Shown here piece after piece: positions 1 through 5,995 of a stretch of DNA of 11,183 nucleotides. The notes beneath the pieces are model-generated. The model worked only from the letters and a program-made list of their open reading frames with translations, was not told the origin of the DNA and searched no databases. Source of the stretch: Candidatus Izemoplasma sp. (GTDB lineage: Bacteria > Bacillota_I > Bacilli_A > Izemoplasmatales > Izemoplasmataceae); the NCBI GenBank assembly GCA_021736285.1, contig JAIPGE010000029.1, positions 1 to 11,183 of the forward strand, written 5' to 3'. Within the stretch, counting starts at the first letter, position 1; the number at the start of each line of letters is the position of its first letter. The position numbers were made by a program, and so were the translations under genes.

Positions 1-1162
1 CAATCCGAACACCTTTAAAATTATTGATTAGTGCTTCTCTTACTGTCGTTGAGTCCATTAAAATTAAACTTAACTGATCTTGCCATAAATCACGCCATCC
101 ACGACCACCTTTGCCATAATCATGATGTGGTAAAAATGAATTACCATATAGACGTCGTAATGTAGGCTGAATTGTCACCCACTTTAACCATGCTGTATAG
201 TTATTATCTTTCATGTCACAAGTTAACTGCTGAAGTAATTCTTGCCAATACTCTAAGGTTGCTGCTTTATGTTCATCATATACTTCTTGTGACAATGGTT
301 TTTGATTTAACTGACTGTTAATTCCTAGAGCAAATATGAGTTCAAATGTATCATTCTTTTTAAGTGTGATTGGTTCAAATTCAAATCCACCAGTTAGTTC
401 ATATCCAGTAACTGTGTCGTCTGATTTATAAGAACTTACATTATTATTCGTCACAACATTAGGAGACAATAGGTTGTATCCTTCCCCGATGAATTCTTCA
501 AGTATTGGCCAATAATTTTTAACTGATGTGCTCGTTGTAAAAAACTGAATATCATACCGATGATCTGCTTTGTGATGACCTTCTTCATCAAATAAAAATG
601 TTGGTTGATTAGTCATACCTGTAGGATGTAATGTTGCCCGATTAAACAGAGACGATACGTGTCGATGATCTCGAATATTATCAGCACTTCTATTGTACAT
701 TGGCACATTCAGTACTGGTTTTATTGTTAATGATTGGTTATTATTATTGGTAACTCTAAATTTATGATACTCAATATTATCTTTAGAAGATATAAAACTT
801 TCAATACTTGATTCAAACAGTTCGTTCTGTCTTGTTATTTTATGAATTAAAAAATCCCCTTCAAGTTTTACCTGATCCTGATGTATCATTTGATGCGGTG
901 TATTTCCCGTTATACTCCATATAAACGCATCATTTACATTAAGATATACATTACGATTCATCAATGAATTATGTGAATCCTCGTTGCTGGTTGGTAACAA
1001 GAAAAATGTGTTTTGATCAATATTTAAACTGCCATTCAAAGACGGGGTAATCGATGCTTTTAATCCATGCTCATTACACAGTGGAAAATATGTATAACTC
1101 AATTCATCAATATTATCGATTTTAAATGATCCTTCTGGATTTACTGTTAACTTTACGCCCAT
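1..1162 (-). CDS. GH94-type disaccharide phosphorylase, N-terminal part (cut by the window edge)
   Basis: The gene starts with ATG at 1160-1162, eight bases after a GGAG ribosome site, and stays open for 387 codons to the window edge, so the C-terminal half is missing. The first ~270 residues are beta-rich and resemble the N-terminal sandwich domain of glycoside phosphorylases. The visible end enters the (alpha/alpha)6 barrel with LPHHDYGKGGRGWRDLWQD (residues 344-362) and INNFKGVRI at the edge. The RD-x-x-QD core is typical of GH94 enzymes, where it helps form the -1 sugar site; the GRGGRGWRDLWQD version recalls laminaribiose phosphorylase-like members. Such enzymes split a beta-linked glucose disaccharide with phosphate to glucose 1-phosphate and glucose in the cytosol, saving ATP. 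The catalytic acid lies outside the window. The LacI regulator upstream and the operator-like palindrome in the promoter support sugar-induced expression. Substrate is inference; GH149 or GH161 relatives are alternatives. Confidence 0.8.
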   Translation of the reverse strand, partial: MGVKLTVNPEGSFKIDNIDELSYTYFPLCNEHGLKASITPSLNGSLNIDQNTFFLLPTSNEDSHNSLMNRNVYLNVNDAFIWSITGNTPHQMIHQDQVKLEGDFLIHKITRQNELFESSIESFISSKDNIEYHKFRVTNNNNQSLTIKPVLNVPMYNRSADNIRDHRHVSSLFNRATLHPTGMTNQPTFLFDEEGHHKADHRYDIQFFTTSTSVKNYWPILEEFIGEGYNLLSPNVVTNNNVSSYKSDDTVTGYELTGGFEFEPITLKKNDTFELIFALGINSQLNQKPLSQEVYDEHKAATLEYWQELLQQLTCDMKDNNYTAWLKWVTIQPTLRRLYGNSFLPHHDYGKGGRGWRDLWQDQLSLILMDSTTVREALINNFKGVRI

Positions 1163-1209
1163 ATATATGACTCCATTCTAAGTATATTAACTTCTATTAT
1201 TTCAAAGTA

Positions 1210-1238
1210 ATTATAATATAAAAACCGGTTTCTGTAAA
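1210..1238 (-). promoter_or_regulatory. Sigma-A promoter of the phosphorylase gene
   Basis: On the minus strand a -35 box TTTACA (1233-1238) and a perfect -10 box TATAAT (1210-1215) are separated by exactly 17 bases. The promoter lies between the lacI-type terminator and the phosphorylase start, about 48 bases upstream of the ATG, so the phosphorylase is transcribed separately from its regulator. The spacer contains a palindrome that would let a repressor block RNA polymerase. Confidence 0.75.
1222..1231. promoter_or_regulatory. Probable LacI-family operator (AAACCGGTTT)
   Basis: A perfect 10-base palindrome with a central CG step sits wholly in the spacer between -35 and -10. LacI-family repressors normally bind CG-centred palindromes, because their hinge helices insert at the central CpG. 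A LacI-type gene lies directly upstream (1282-2304), so binding by that protein is the simplest reading. Bound repressor would occlude the promoter. No second copy of the site was seen in the window. Confidence 0.65.
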
Positions 1239-1260
1239 GGCTTTTATAGTTGCTATTTAA

Positions 1261-1292
1261 AAGAAAAAAAAGACAGTTCGCTTAACTGTCTT
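1261..1292 (-). terminator. Intrinsic terminator of the LacI-type gene, overlapping its stop codon
   Basis: On the minus strand AAGACAGTT and AACTGTCTT form a 9-bp stem around the 5-base loop AAGCG, followed by a run of T (1261-1269). The TAA stop (1282-1284) lies at the stem/loop border, so the terminator begins inside the last codons of the gene. It separates the regulator from the phosphorylase. Confidence 0.85.
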
Positions 1293-2304
1293 GTTTAACT
1301 GTTGTTGAATTTCTTACAATTAATTCTACTGGAACTTTCTTATCGCCTGTTATATTACGCTTTTTCTGATTTATCAAACTCAATAATTTCTTTGCTGCTT
1401 CAATACCAAGTAAGTGCGTGTCTTGGCGAATGGTTGTTAAACTCGGATGAAGATATTTAACAAACTCTAAATCATCAAATCCAATAACACTAACATCTTC
1501 TGGTACACAAACATCGTTTTCTTTTAGCGCTTTAATAAATCCTACAGCGACTTGATCACTGACACAGAAGACAGCGCTTGGTATCGTATCATAACTTAAA
1601 AATTTCTTCCCGGCCTTATATCCATAATCTACTGAATAATAATCTGATGTAATGATTAATTTTTCATCCATATTAAGATTAAGTTCCTCCATCATTTGTC
1701 TGTATCCATCATAACGTTCATTGGCTGCTGTTGAATGTTTGCTTCCTCTAATATGTGCAATTTGACGATGCCCTAAATCATACAAATATTGAACTGCTAA
1801 TTTTGCACCCATAGTATTATCGCTCATTATGGTGTATAGATTTTCATGATAGATATCAGTAGTAACACAAGCGATGTTGGATTCAATTAATTCCTGTAAA
1901 TCGGGGTTAGTTGCAACGCTTGTCACAATAAATACACCGTCGATATTTTTTTGCATACAATATTCTAAATAACTGATTTTACGATTACCTAAGTTAGTGA
2001 CAACAAAGGATATTTCATAACCGTTTTCTTCGACATAAGCTTTAAAAGATTGTAATATACTTGAAAAAAGGTTGTGTTCAAGACCAATTCCTAAGTTTTC
2101 AGAATATATAATTCCAATTGTGAATGACTTTTTCGTTTTCAATTTAGCAGCATTACTGTTGGGGAAATAGCGTACTTTATTGGCATAATCTACAACACGT
2201 TTACGCATTCTTTCACTAATACCACCACTGTTATTTAACGCCTTAGACACAGTACTCGGTGCCACACCTAGTTCTTTCGCAATATCGTATATTGTTTTCT
2301 TCAT
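1282..2304 (-). CDS. LacI-family transcriptional repressor
   Basis: A 340-residue protein, the normal length for the family. The N-terminus TIYDIAKELGVAPSTVSKAL (residues 4-23) is a textbook LacI helix-turn-helix, followed by the hinge region YFPNSNAAKLKT (about 46-57). The rest is a periplasmic-binding-protein-like sugar sensor starting at FTIGIIY and including SVIGFDDLEFVKYLHPSLTTIRQD near the C-terminus, a stretch conserved in LacI/GalR proteins. It most likely represses the adjoining phosphorylase gene and perhaps other sugar genes beyond the left edge, being released by a sugar or sugar phosphate. The start ATG has an AGAGG ribosome site eight bases upstream. It ends in its own terminator. 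A small membrane-peptide gene ends 30 bases upstream on the same strand with no terminator between, so the two may share a transcript. The effector cannot be read from sequence. Confidence 0.93.
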   Translation of the reverse strand: MKKTIYDIAKELGVAPSTVSKALNNSGGISERMRKRVVDYANKVRYFPNSNAAKLKTKKSFTIGIIYSENLGIGLEHNLFSSILQSFKAYVEENGYEISFVVTNLGNRKISYLEYCMQKNIDGVFIVTSVATNPDLQELIESNIACVTTDIYHENLYTIMSDNTMGAKLAVQYLYDLGHRQIAHIRGSKHSTAANERYDGYRQMMEELNLNMDEKLIITSDYYSVDYGYKAGKKFLSYDTIPSAVFCVSDQVAVGFIKALKENDVCVPEDVSVIGFDDLEFVKYLHPSLTTIRQDTHLLGIEAAKKLLSLINQKKRNITGDKKVPVELIVRNSTTVKQDS

Positions 2305-2334
2305 TAAAAAGACCTCTATTCTTGTTAATTTAAA

Positions 2335-2457
2335 TTACTCTTTATCTTTTTTATCTAATGCTGCGACAATAATAATTATAAGGCCTACAAATATAACAAG
2401 ACCAATTAATCCAACAATCATAATACTCATAATCCCACCTCCAGTAATATTATTCAT
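2335..2457 (-). CDS. Small single-helix membrane peptide (40 or 31 aa)
   Basis: The frame encodes a short leader MNNITGGGI, then MSIMIVGLIGLVIFVGLIII and a further IVAAL, ending in the charged tail DKKDKE and TAA. This is one strongly hydrophobic helix of about 22 residues with a polar, lysine/aspartate-rich end, most likely a membrane peptide with the tail in the cytosol. Two starts are possible, each with a good ribosome site: ATG at 2455-2457 (AGGTGG, 5-base spacing; 40 aa) or ATG at 2428-2430 (GGAGGTG; 31 aa). An extended -10 promoter lies about 37 bases upstream of the first start. The next gene on the strand is the LacI-type regulator, so co-transcription is likely. I do not recognise a family. 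It may be a regulator of a membrane complex, a toxin-like peptide, or a conserved orphan; function is unknown. Confidence 0.6.
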   Translation of the reverse strand: MNNITGGGIMSIMIVGLIGLVIFVGLIIIIVAALDKKDKE

Positions 2458-2493
2458 ATAAACCACCTCACATTTTTTGTATATTCTCAGTTC

Positions 2494-2502
2494 ATTATAC
2501 CA
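2494..2502 (-). promoter_or_regulatory. Extended -10 promoter for the small peptide and LacI-type gene
   Basis: The minus strand reads TGGTATAAT, a TGn-extended -10 with a perfect TATAAT (2494-2499). The -35 region at 17 bases (2517-2522, TTCGTT) is weak, as is common with extended -10 promoters. It diverges from the ABC operon promoter, leaving the TCGTGACACGA palindrome between the two. Confidence 0.55.
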
Positions 2503-2526
2503 TAAGTCTCAAGAGAAACGAATAGT

Positions 2527-2537
2527 TCGTGACACGA
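2527..2537. promoter_or_regulatory. Palindrome TCGTGACACGA between divergent promoters
   Basis: An 11-base perfect palindrome centred on 2532 lies between the -35 regions of the leftward and rightward promoters. The heptamer ATAGTTC flanks it as a direct repeat (2522-2528 and 2537-2543). Placement and symmetry suggest an operator for a dimeric regulator controlling the ABC operon, the small peptide, or both. No matching regulator gene is evident in the window, so the assignment is tentative. Confidence 0.35.
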
Positions 2538-2562
2538 TAGTTCTTTTTTTAAAATTTAAGTA

Positions 2563-2571
2563 TGCTATAAT
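2563..2571 (+). promoter_or_regulatory. Extended -10 promoter of the ABC exporter operon
   Basis: TATGCTATAAT carries a TGn extension and a perfect -10 TATAAT (2566-2571). The -35 at 17 bases (2543-2548, CTTTTT) is poor. Transcription should begin near 2578, which is the first base of the AAGGAGG ribosome site (2578-2584), giving a leader of only about 12 bases before the ATG at 2590. Confidence 0.6.
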
Positions 2572-2589
2572 ACCAATAAGGAGGCTATT

Positions 2590-3465
2590 ATGGAAAACAT
2601 TATTGAGTTCTCTAAGTTAACTAAATATTATGGTGATGTTTGCGGATGTAAGGACATCAATTTCACAGTTAAACAAGGTGAAATATTTGGATTTATTGGT
2701 CCAAATGGTGCGGGTAAAAGCACTACCTTAAGAACTATGCTAGGGCTTTTATATCCAACTAGTGGGTCTGTTAATATTTTTGGTAAAGATGCCATTAAAT
2801 TCGGTCCCGAATTAAGACATGATATTGGCTATCTGCCAAGTGAAGTATTTTATTATGACAATATGACTGTCAAGCAACTATTACATTATGCTGCTTCATT
2901 TTATCATGGCAACTTTGAAGATCGGATTCAAGAGTTATCTGAATTAATGGAATTAGATTTAACACGTAAAATTAGTGATTTAAGTTATGGTAATAAAAAG
3001 AAAGTGGGGATTGTTCAAGGTCTTTTACATCACCCCAAGCTAATAATTTTAGATGAACCAACGAGTGGCCTTGATCCGTTGATGCAACAAAAATTCTTTA
3101 ACTTAATAAAAAGAGAAAATGACAACGGCGCAACCGTCTTGTTTTCTTCTCATATTTTAAGTGAAGTGCAAGCATTGTGTGACCGCGTTGCCATCATTAA
3201 AGACGGTGTAATCATTGATATCCAAAACATTAAAGAATTAAAAAAAGAAACGTATAAGAAAATTACCTTAGTCGGTACAGATTTACCGACTAAACAATTA
3301 TCTTTAAAAGGAATCACCAACTGGGAAACAATCGATCACACCGTTACTTTTTTATACAACGGTAGTATCAAACAATTACTTTTAGAACTGCAAAAGATAA
3401 AACTAGACGATGTGTTAATTGAAAATCCTAGTTTAGAAGAAATCTTTATGCATTATTATGAGTAG
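2590..3465 (+). CDS. ABC-2 type exporter, ATP-binding protein
   Basis: A 291-residue ABC ATPase with all key motifs: Walker A GPNGAGKST (37-45), the LPSE region replacing the usual Q-loop (82-85), signature LSYGN (131-135), Walker B LIILDEP (151-157), D-loop SGLDP, and switch histidine in SSHILSE (H188). The non-canonical signature and LPSE motif are common in the bacitracin/YtrB-like subgroup that pairs with ABC-2 permeases. The C-terminal ~70 residues form an accessory domain. It works in the cytosol as a dimer driving the two membrane proteins encoded directly downstream. The ATG follows AAGGAGG with 5-base spacing, and the gene is first in a three-gene operon. Substrate is unknown; drug, peptide or lipid export are all possible for this subgroup. 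Confidence 0.93.
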   Translation: MENIIEFSKLTKYYGDVCGCKDINFTVKQGEIFGFIGPNGAGKSTTLRTMLGLLYPTSGSVNIFGKDAIKFGPELRHDIGYLPSEVFYYDNMTVKQLLHYAASFYHGNFEDRIQELSELMELDLTRKISDLSYGNKKKVGIVQGLLHHPKLIILDEPTSGLDPLMQQKFFNLIKRENDNGATVLFSSHILSEVQALCDRVAIIKDGVIIDIQNIKELKKETYKKITLVGTDLPTKQLSLKGITNWETIDHTVTFLYNGSIKQLLLELQKIKLDDVLIENPSLEEIFMHYYE

Positions 3466-3473
3466 GTGATGCG

Positions 3474-4274
3474 ATGACTGTGTTTCGTTTTGAAGTGAAA
3501 AAACTTTGGTTATCGACAGTGTTTTGGAGTATTGGTATTTTTTCTGCCCTGTTATTATATATGGCTTTTTTTCCAACCATGGCAGCAGATCCAACTGCGA
3601 TGGAAACCATCATGCAAAATTTCCCTGAAGAATTTTTACATTTCTTTGGTTTAAGTAGTGCCCTAACATTTAACTCTATTTTAGGATATTATGCCATGAC
3701 AATTGGTTTTATTATGGGCGCTATTGCGGTGCATGGTGCTTATCTGGGCTTAAGTATATTAAGTGTTGAAGAACGTGAACTTACAGCTGATTTTTTAATG
3801 ACAAGACCGATTTCTAGACAACAAATATTCGTTCAAAAAGTGTTGGCTGTGGTCATCCATATCGTTATTATTTATATTGTAATTAATGTGGCATCAATCA
3901 TAACTGTAACAATCTTTCGATCATCACAAACTGTAGACTATCAAACATTACTAATTTTTACGAGTAGTCTTATTTTCTTTCAACTTTTCTTTGTCTCGTT
4001 GGGGTTATGTGTCAGCTTACTCATTCCCAAATTTGATAATGTTATTACTTATGCCTTAGCCCTTGGGTTTGGTCTTTTTATCTTATCTGGATTTGGTGAC
4101 ATGTTGTCGATTGAACTAACCACTTATTTAACTCCTTTTGGTTACTTTGATCCAAATATTGTTTTGGTTGAAGGCTTATCTTTACAATTATTTATCTTGA
4201 ACTTGATTTGGATTATAGGCACATTATTTCTTTCCTATAAACTGTATTTAAGCCGAAACATTCATACGATATAA
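3474..4274 (+). CDS. ABC-2 type permease, first copy
   Basis: A 266-residue integral membrane protein. Six hydrophobic spans are visible at roughly 15-33, 65-95, 118-146, 160-186, 190-210 and 235-258, the ABC-2 topology. The short loop after the second span, EERELTADFLMTRPISRQQI, matches the conserved cytosolic coupling segment of this permease type (compare EE-x-T-x-FLLT-x-P in its neighbour). It begins eight bases after the ATPase stop, with AGGTGATG as ribosome site. It should pair with the downstream permease to form the transmembrane pore of one exporter. Weak but clear resemblance to the next protein along the whole length points to an old tandem duplication. Confidence 0.88.
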   Translation: MTVFRFEVKKLWLSTVFWSIGIFSALLLYMAFFPTMAADPTAMETIMQNFPEEFLHFFGLSSALTFNSILGYYAMTIGFIMGAIAVHGAYLGLSILSVEERELTADFLMTRPISRQQIFVQKVLAVVIHIVIIYIVINVASIITVTIFRSSQTVDYQTLLIFTSSLIFFQLFFVSLGLCVSLLIPKFDNVITYALALGFGLFILSGFGDMLSIELTTYLTPFGYFDPNIVLVEGLSLQLFILNLIWIIGTLFLSYKLYLSRNIHTI

Positions 4275-4285
4275 GGAGGCCACCA

Positions 4286-5074
4286 ATGACAATCTATCTT
4301 TTTGAACTTAGAAAACATCTAAAATCGTTACTCATTTGGTTTAGTGTTCTATTGGTCATTATGATCGTCGCAAGCGTTGAATTCGAAGTGTACCAAGGTG
4401 ATGAAGAAATTCGGCAAGCGATGGATGCCTTTGACCCTTTCTTTCAAGCACTTGGTATGGATAACGTAGATTTCACAACGGCTATTGGCTTCTTAGCTAT
4501 CTTTAGTATTTATACCTACTTACCGCTATCGATCTATAGCGGGTTACTTGGACTTAATATTTTATCAAAAGAAGAACATAAAAAAACAAGTGAGTTTTTA
4601 CTCACTATGCCAGTCAAACGGACAACAATCATTACCGCTAAAATAAGCGCTGCTGTGACACTTACTTTTGTTTTAAATCTATTGCTTCACCTAGCGATTT
4701 TCATTATCTTTTATCGTTTTGACACGTCATCATCATTTGTTTTATTTGTTTCTCATATGGCGTTAGGTGTTTTAATGACACAACTTATCTTTTTACTCTT
4801 TGCCTTTGGAATTAGTGTCATCCTAAAAAGACAAAAGGTGTTAAATGGCTCTTTCTTGGTATTAATTATCGTTACGTTTATGTTAAACATGTTAATTGGT
4901 TATATAGATAATCCTTATTTCCTACCCTATTTAACACCGTTTCAATACTTTAGTGCTAGCCAAATGGTAGAGGGTAACTTCCGGTTATCTTATCTAATCA
5001 TTACTTTATTCCTTAGTGTTACAACATTATCTTTTAGTTATTACTATTATCCGAAAAAAAATATCACTATATAA
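4286..5074 (+). CDS. ABC-2 type permease, second copy
   Basis: A 262-residue protein with six predicted spans (about 15-31, 65-92, 117-146, 150-178, 187-206, 235-256). It shares with the upstream permease the start (MT-hydrophobic-FE-x-x-K), the coupling segment EEHKKTSEFLLTMPVKRTTI, the later YLTPFQYF versus YLTPFGYF motif, and an ending NITI versus NIHTI. It starts 11 bases after the first permease behind a perfect AAGGAGG. It likely forms a heterodimeric channel with the first copy. The operon ends in a strong hairpin just past the stop. The transported compound cannot be deduced. Confidence 0.88.
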   Translation: MTIYLFELRKHLKSLLIWFSVLLVIMIVASVEFEVYQGDEEIRQAMDAFDPFFQALGMDNVDFTTAIGFLAIFSIYTYLPLSIYSGLLGLNILSKEEHKKTSEFLLTMPVKRTTIITAKISAAVTLTFVLNLLLHLAIFIIFYRFDTSSSFVLFVSHMALGVLMTQLIFLLFAFGISVILKRQKVLNGSFLVLIIVTFMLNMLIGYIDNPYFLPYLTPFQYFSASQMVEGNFRLSYLIITLFLSVTTLSFSYYYYPKKNITI

Positions 5075-5078
5075 TTAA

Positions 5079-5120
5079 AATAACTGTCTTATCGTTAATT
5101 GATAAGACAGTTATTTTTCT
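5079..5120 (+). terminator. Strong terminator of the ABC exporter operon
   Basis: Arms 5079-5093 and 5101-5115 form a perfect 15-bp stem (AATAACTGTCTTATC and its complement) around a 7-base loop, followed by TTTCTTT. The minus strand has fewer T after the stem, but it could also stop transcription of the small peptide gene that converges from the right. Confidence 0.9.
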
Positions 5121-5130
5121 TTAAAACACA

Positions 5131-5226
5131 TTACTTGTTACGTTTAACAATTGCTTTGATGGTTTCTTTAATATCTTCTATTGCGCTTGTAAATGCTTCA
5201 ATTGATAATCTTGCAAATTCATCCAT
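5131..5226 (-). CDS. 31-aa amphipathic peptide of unknown function
   Basis: ATG at 5224-5226 is preceded by AAAGGAGG at a good distance, and the frame runs 31 codons to TAA: MDEFARLSIEAFTSAIEDIK, then ETIKAIVKRNK. Hydrophobic residues F4, L7, F12, I16, I19, I23, I26 and V27 recur every 3-4 positions, so it should be one amphipathic helix with an acidic first half and a basic tail, and no transmembrane span. It ends 15 bases from the ABC operon terminator and converges on that operon. No family is recognised. It could be a membrane-surface peptide, an accessory to the exporter, or a coiled-coil partner. The ribosome site and codon pattern make translation likely; function is unknown. Confidence 0.6.
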   Translation of the reverse strand: MDEFARLSIEAFTSAIEDIKETIKAIVKRNK

Positions 5227-5258
5227 TGTTAAAGCCTCCTTTCATTGAACCATCATTT

Positions 5259-5286
5259 ATTTTACGCCGATCAATACAAAATGCAA
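5259..5286 (-). promoter_or_regulatory. Possible promoter of the 31-aa peptide gene
   Basis: The minus strand shows TTGCAT (5281-5286), a 16-base spacer and TAAAAT (5259-5264), about 32 bases upstream of the ATG. The match is moderate and the base composition makes chance hits common. Confidence 0.35.
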
Positions 5287-5327
5287 TTGTTATGACAATG
5301 TAACTGTTTTCCTTAGTTAGTAAACCC

Positions 5328-5353
5328 GTTACACATCTTTCACAAGTTACACA
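5328..5353 (+). repeat. GTTACACA direct repeat upstream of the secreted-protein gene
   Basis: GTTACACA occurs at 5328-5335 and again at 5346-5353, 18 bases apart. The inverse TGTAAC is at 5299-5304, and TCACAA occurs at 5340-5345 and 5362-5367. Clustered repeats of this kind upstream of a gene can be regulator sites. I see no convincing sigma-A promoter between here and the start at 5427; TATAAA at 5403-5408 lies too close to the ribosome site to be certain. Confidence 0.35.
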
Positions 5354-5426
5354 CAACACTGTCACAACTTTGTAAGTAAACCATAGTACTATTGAATTAT
5401 CATATAAAACAAAGGAGTGAAACACA

Positions 5427-5930
5427 ATGAAATTATTATTAATTGGAAGTATGTTATTTACTGGTGGCGGTGCAGTCGCTATGCAAAATGAAACGGTTAG
5501 TACCGTTGTAAATGAAAATGCTAAGCAAGCCATCACAACTGTTCAAAATCGATTAGGAAGACGTTTGGCTGAAAACGTAACTGAAACAGGATTCCCGTAT
5601 CCACCACAACAATTTATGGATACATTAACTGAAGATCAAGTCTTTGCAATAACGTCAGAAATTGATCAAATCAATGCTGAATATGATTGGCAAAACATGA
5701 CCGAAGATGAGATTCGTGTTGCCTTAGAAGACATTCATACACGGCTAGATACACTCTACACTGATCTTGGTCTAGAATTACCAGCTATTCAAAATCAACA
5801 TCGCGGTATGAATCGTCAACAAGGCCGTCATGGTCAATTTAATGACGAACGTTCATACGATGGACAATGTCCATATGATGAGGTTGAAGAAGACACATCA
5901 CCAACAGACACAGACGCAGATACGGTATAA
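5427..5930 (+). CDS. Secreted acidic protein with LTxxQ-like helix motif, unknown function
   Basis: A 167-residue protein. A short signal peptide, MKLLLIGSMLFTGGGAVA, has an AVA cleavage motif before residue 19, so the product is probably exported. The mature part contains two related helical segments, LTEDQVFAITSEID (67-80) and MTEDEIRVALEDI (91-103), 24 residues apart. The first fits the LTxxQ motif of Spy/CpxP-type envelope proteins, but overall likeness is too thin to assign that family. A basic Q/R/H/G-rich stretch (122-138), a single cysteine (C148) and a very acidic tail (151-167) follow. ATG at 5427 is preceded by AAAGGAGTGA. It stands alone, with repeats upstream and a terminator downstream. 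A chaperone-like or metal-binding role outside the cell is possible but unproven. Confidence 0.75.
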   Translation: MKLLLIGSMLFTGGGAVAMQNETVSTVVNENAKQAITTVQNRLGRRLAENVTETGFPYPPQQFMDTLTEDQVFAITSEIDQINAEYDWQNMTEDEIRVALEDIHTRLDTLYTDLGLELPAIQNQHRGMNRQQGRHGQFNDERSYDGQCPYDEVEEDTSPTDTDADTV

Positions 5931-5948
5931 TCATTACGCTTCCCTAAA

Positions 5949-5983
5949 AAAAAGCGGCAACCCAACTAAGGTTGCTGCTTTTT
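5949..5983. terminator. Bidirectional terminator between the secreted protein and encapsulin genes
   Basis: Arms 5949-5962 and 5970-5983 give a 14-bp stem (one G-T pair) around a 7-base loop. The stem ends in A5/T5, and A-rich DNA at 5946-5953 gives an 8-base T run on the minus strand, so the hairpin can stop transcription from both sides of two convergent genes. Confidence 0.88.
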
Positions 5984-5995
5984 GAAAATTTATGA

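Noticed and set aside
5219..5536. 105-codon frame on the minus strand
   Set aside because: It lies antisense to the start of the secreted-protein gene, has no ribosome site, and its end overlaps the ribosome site of the 31-aa peptide gene.
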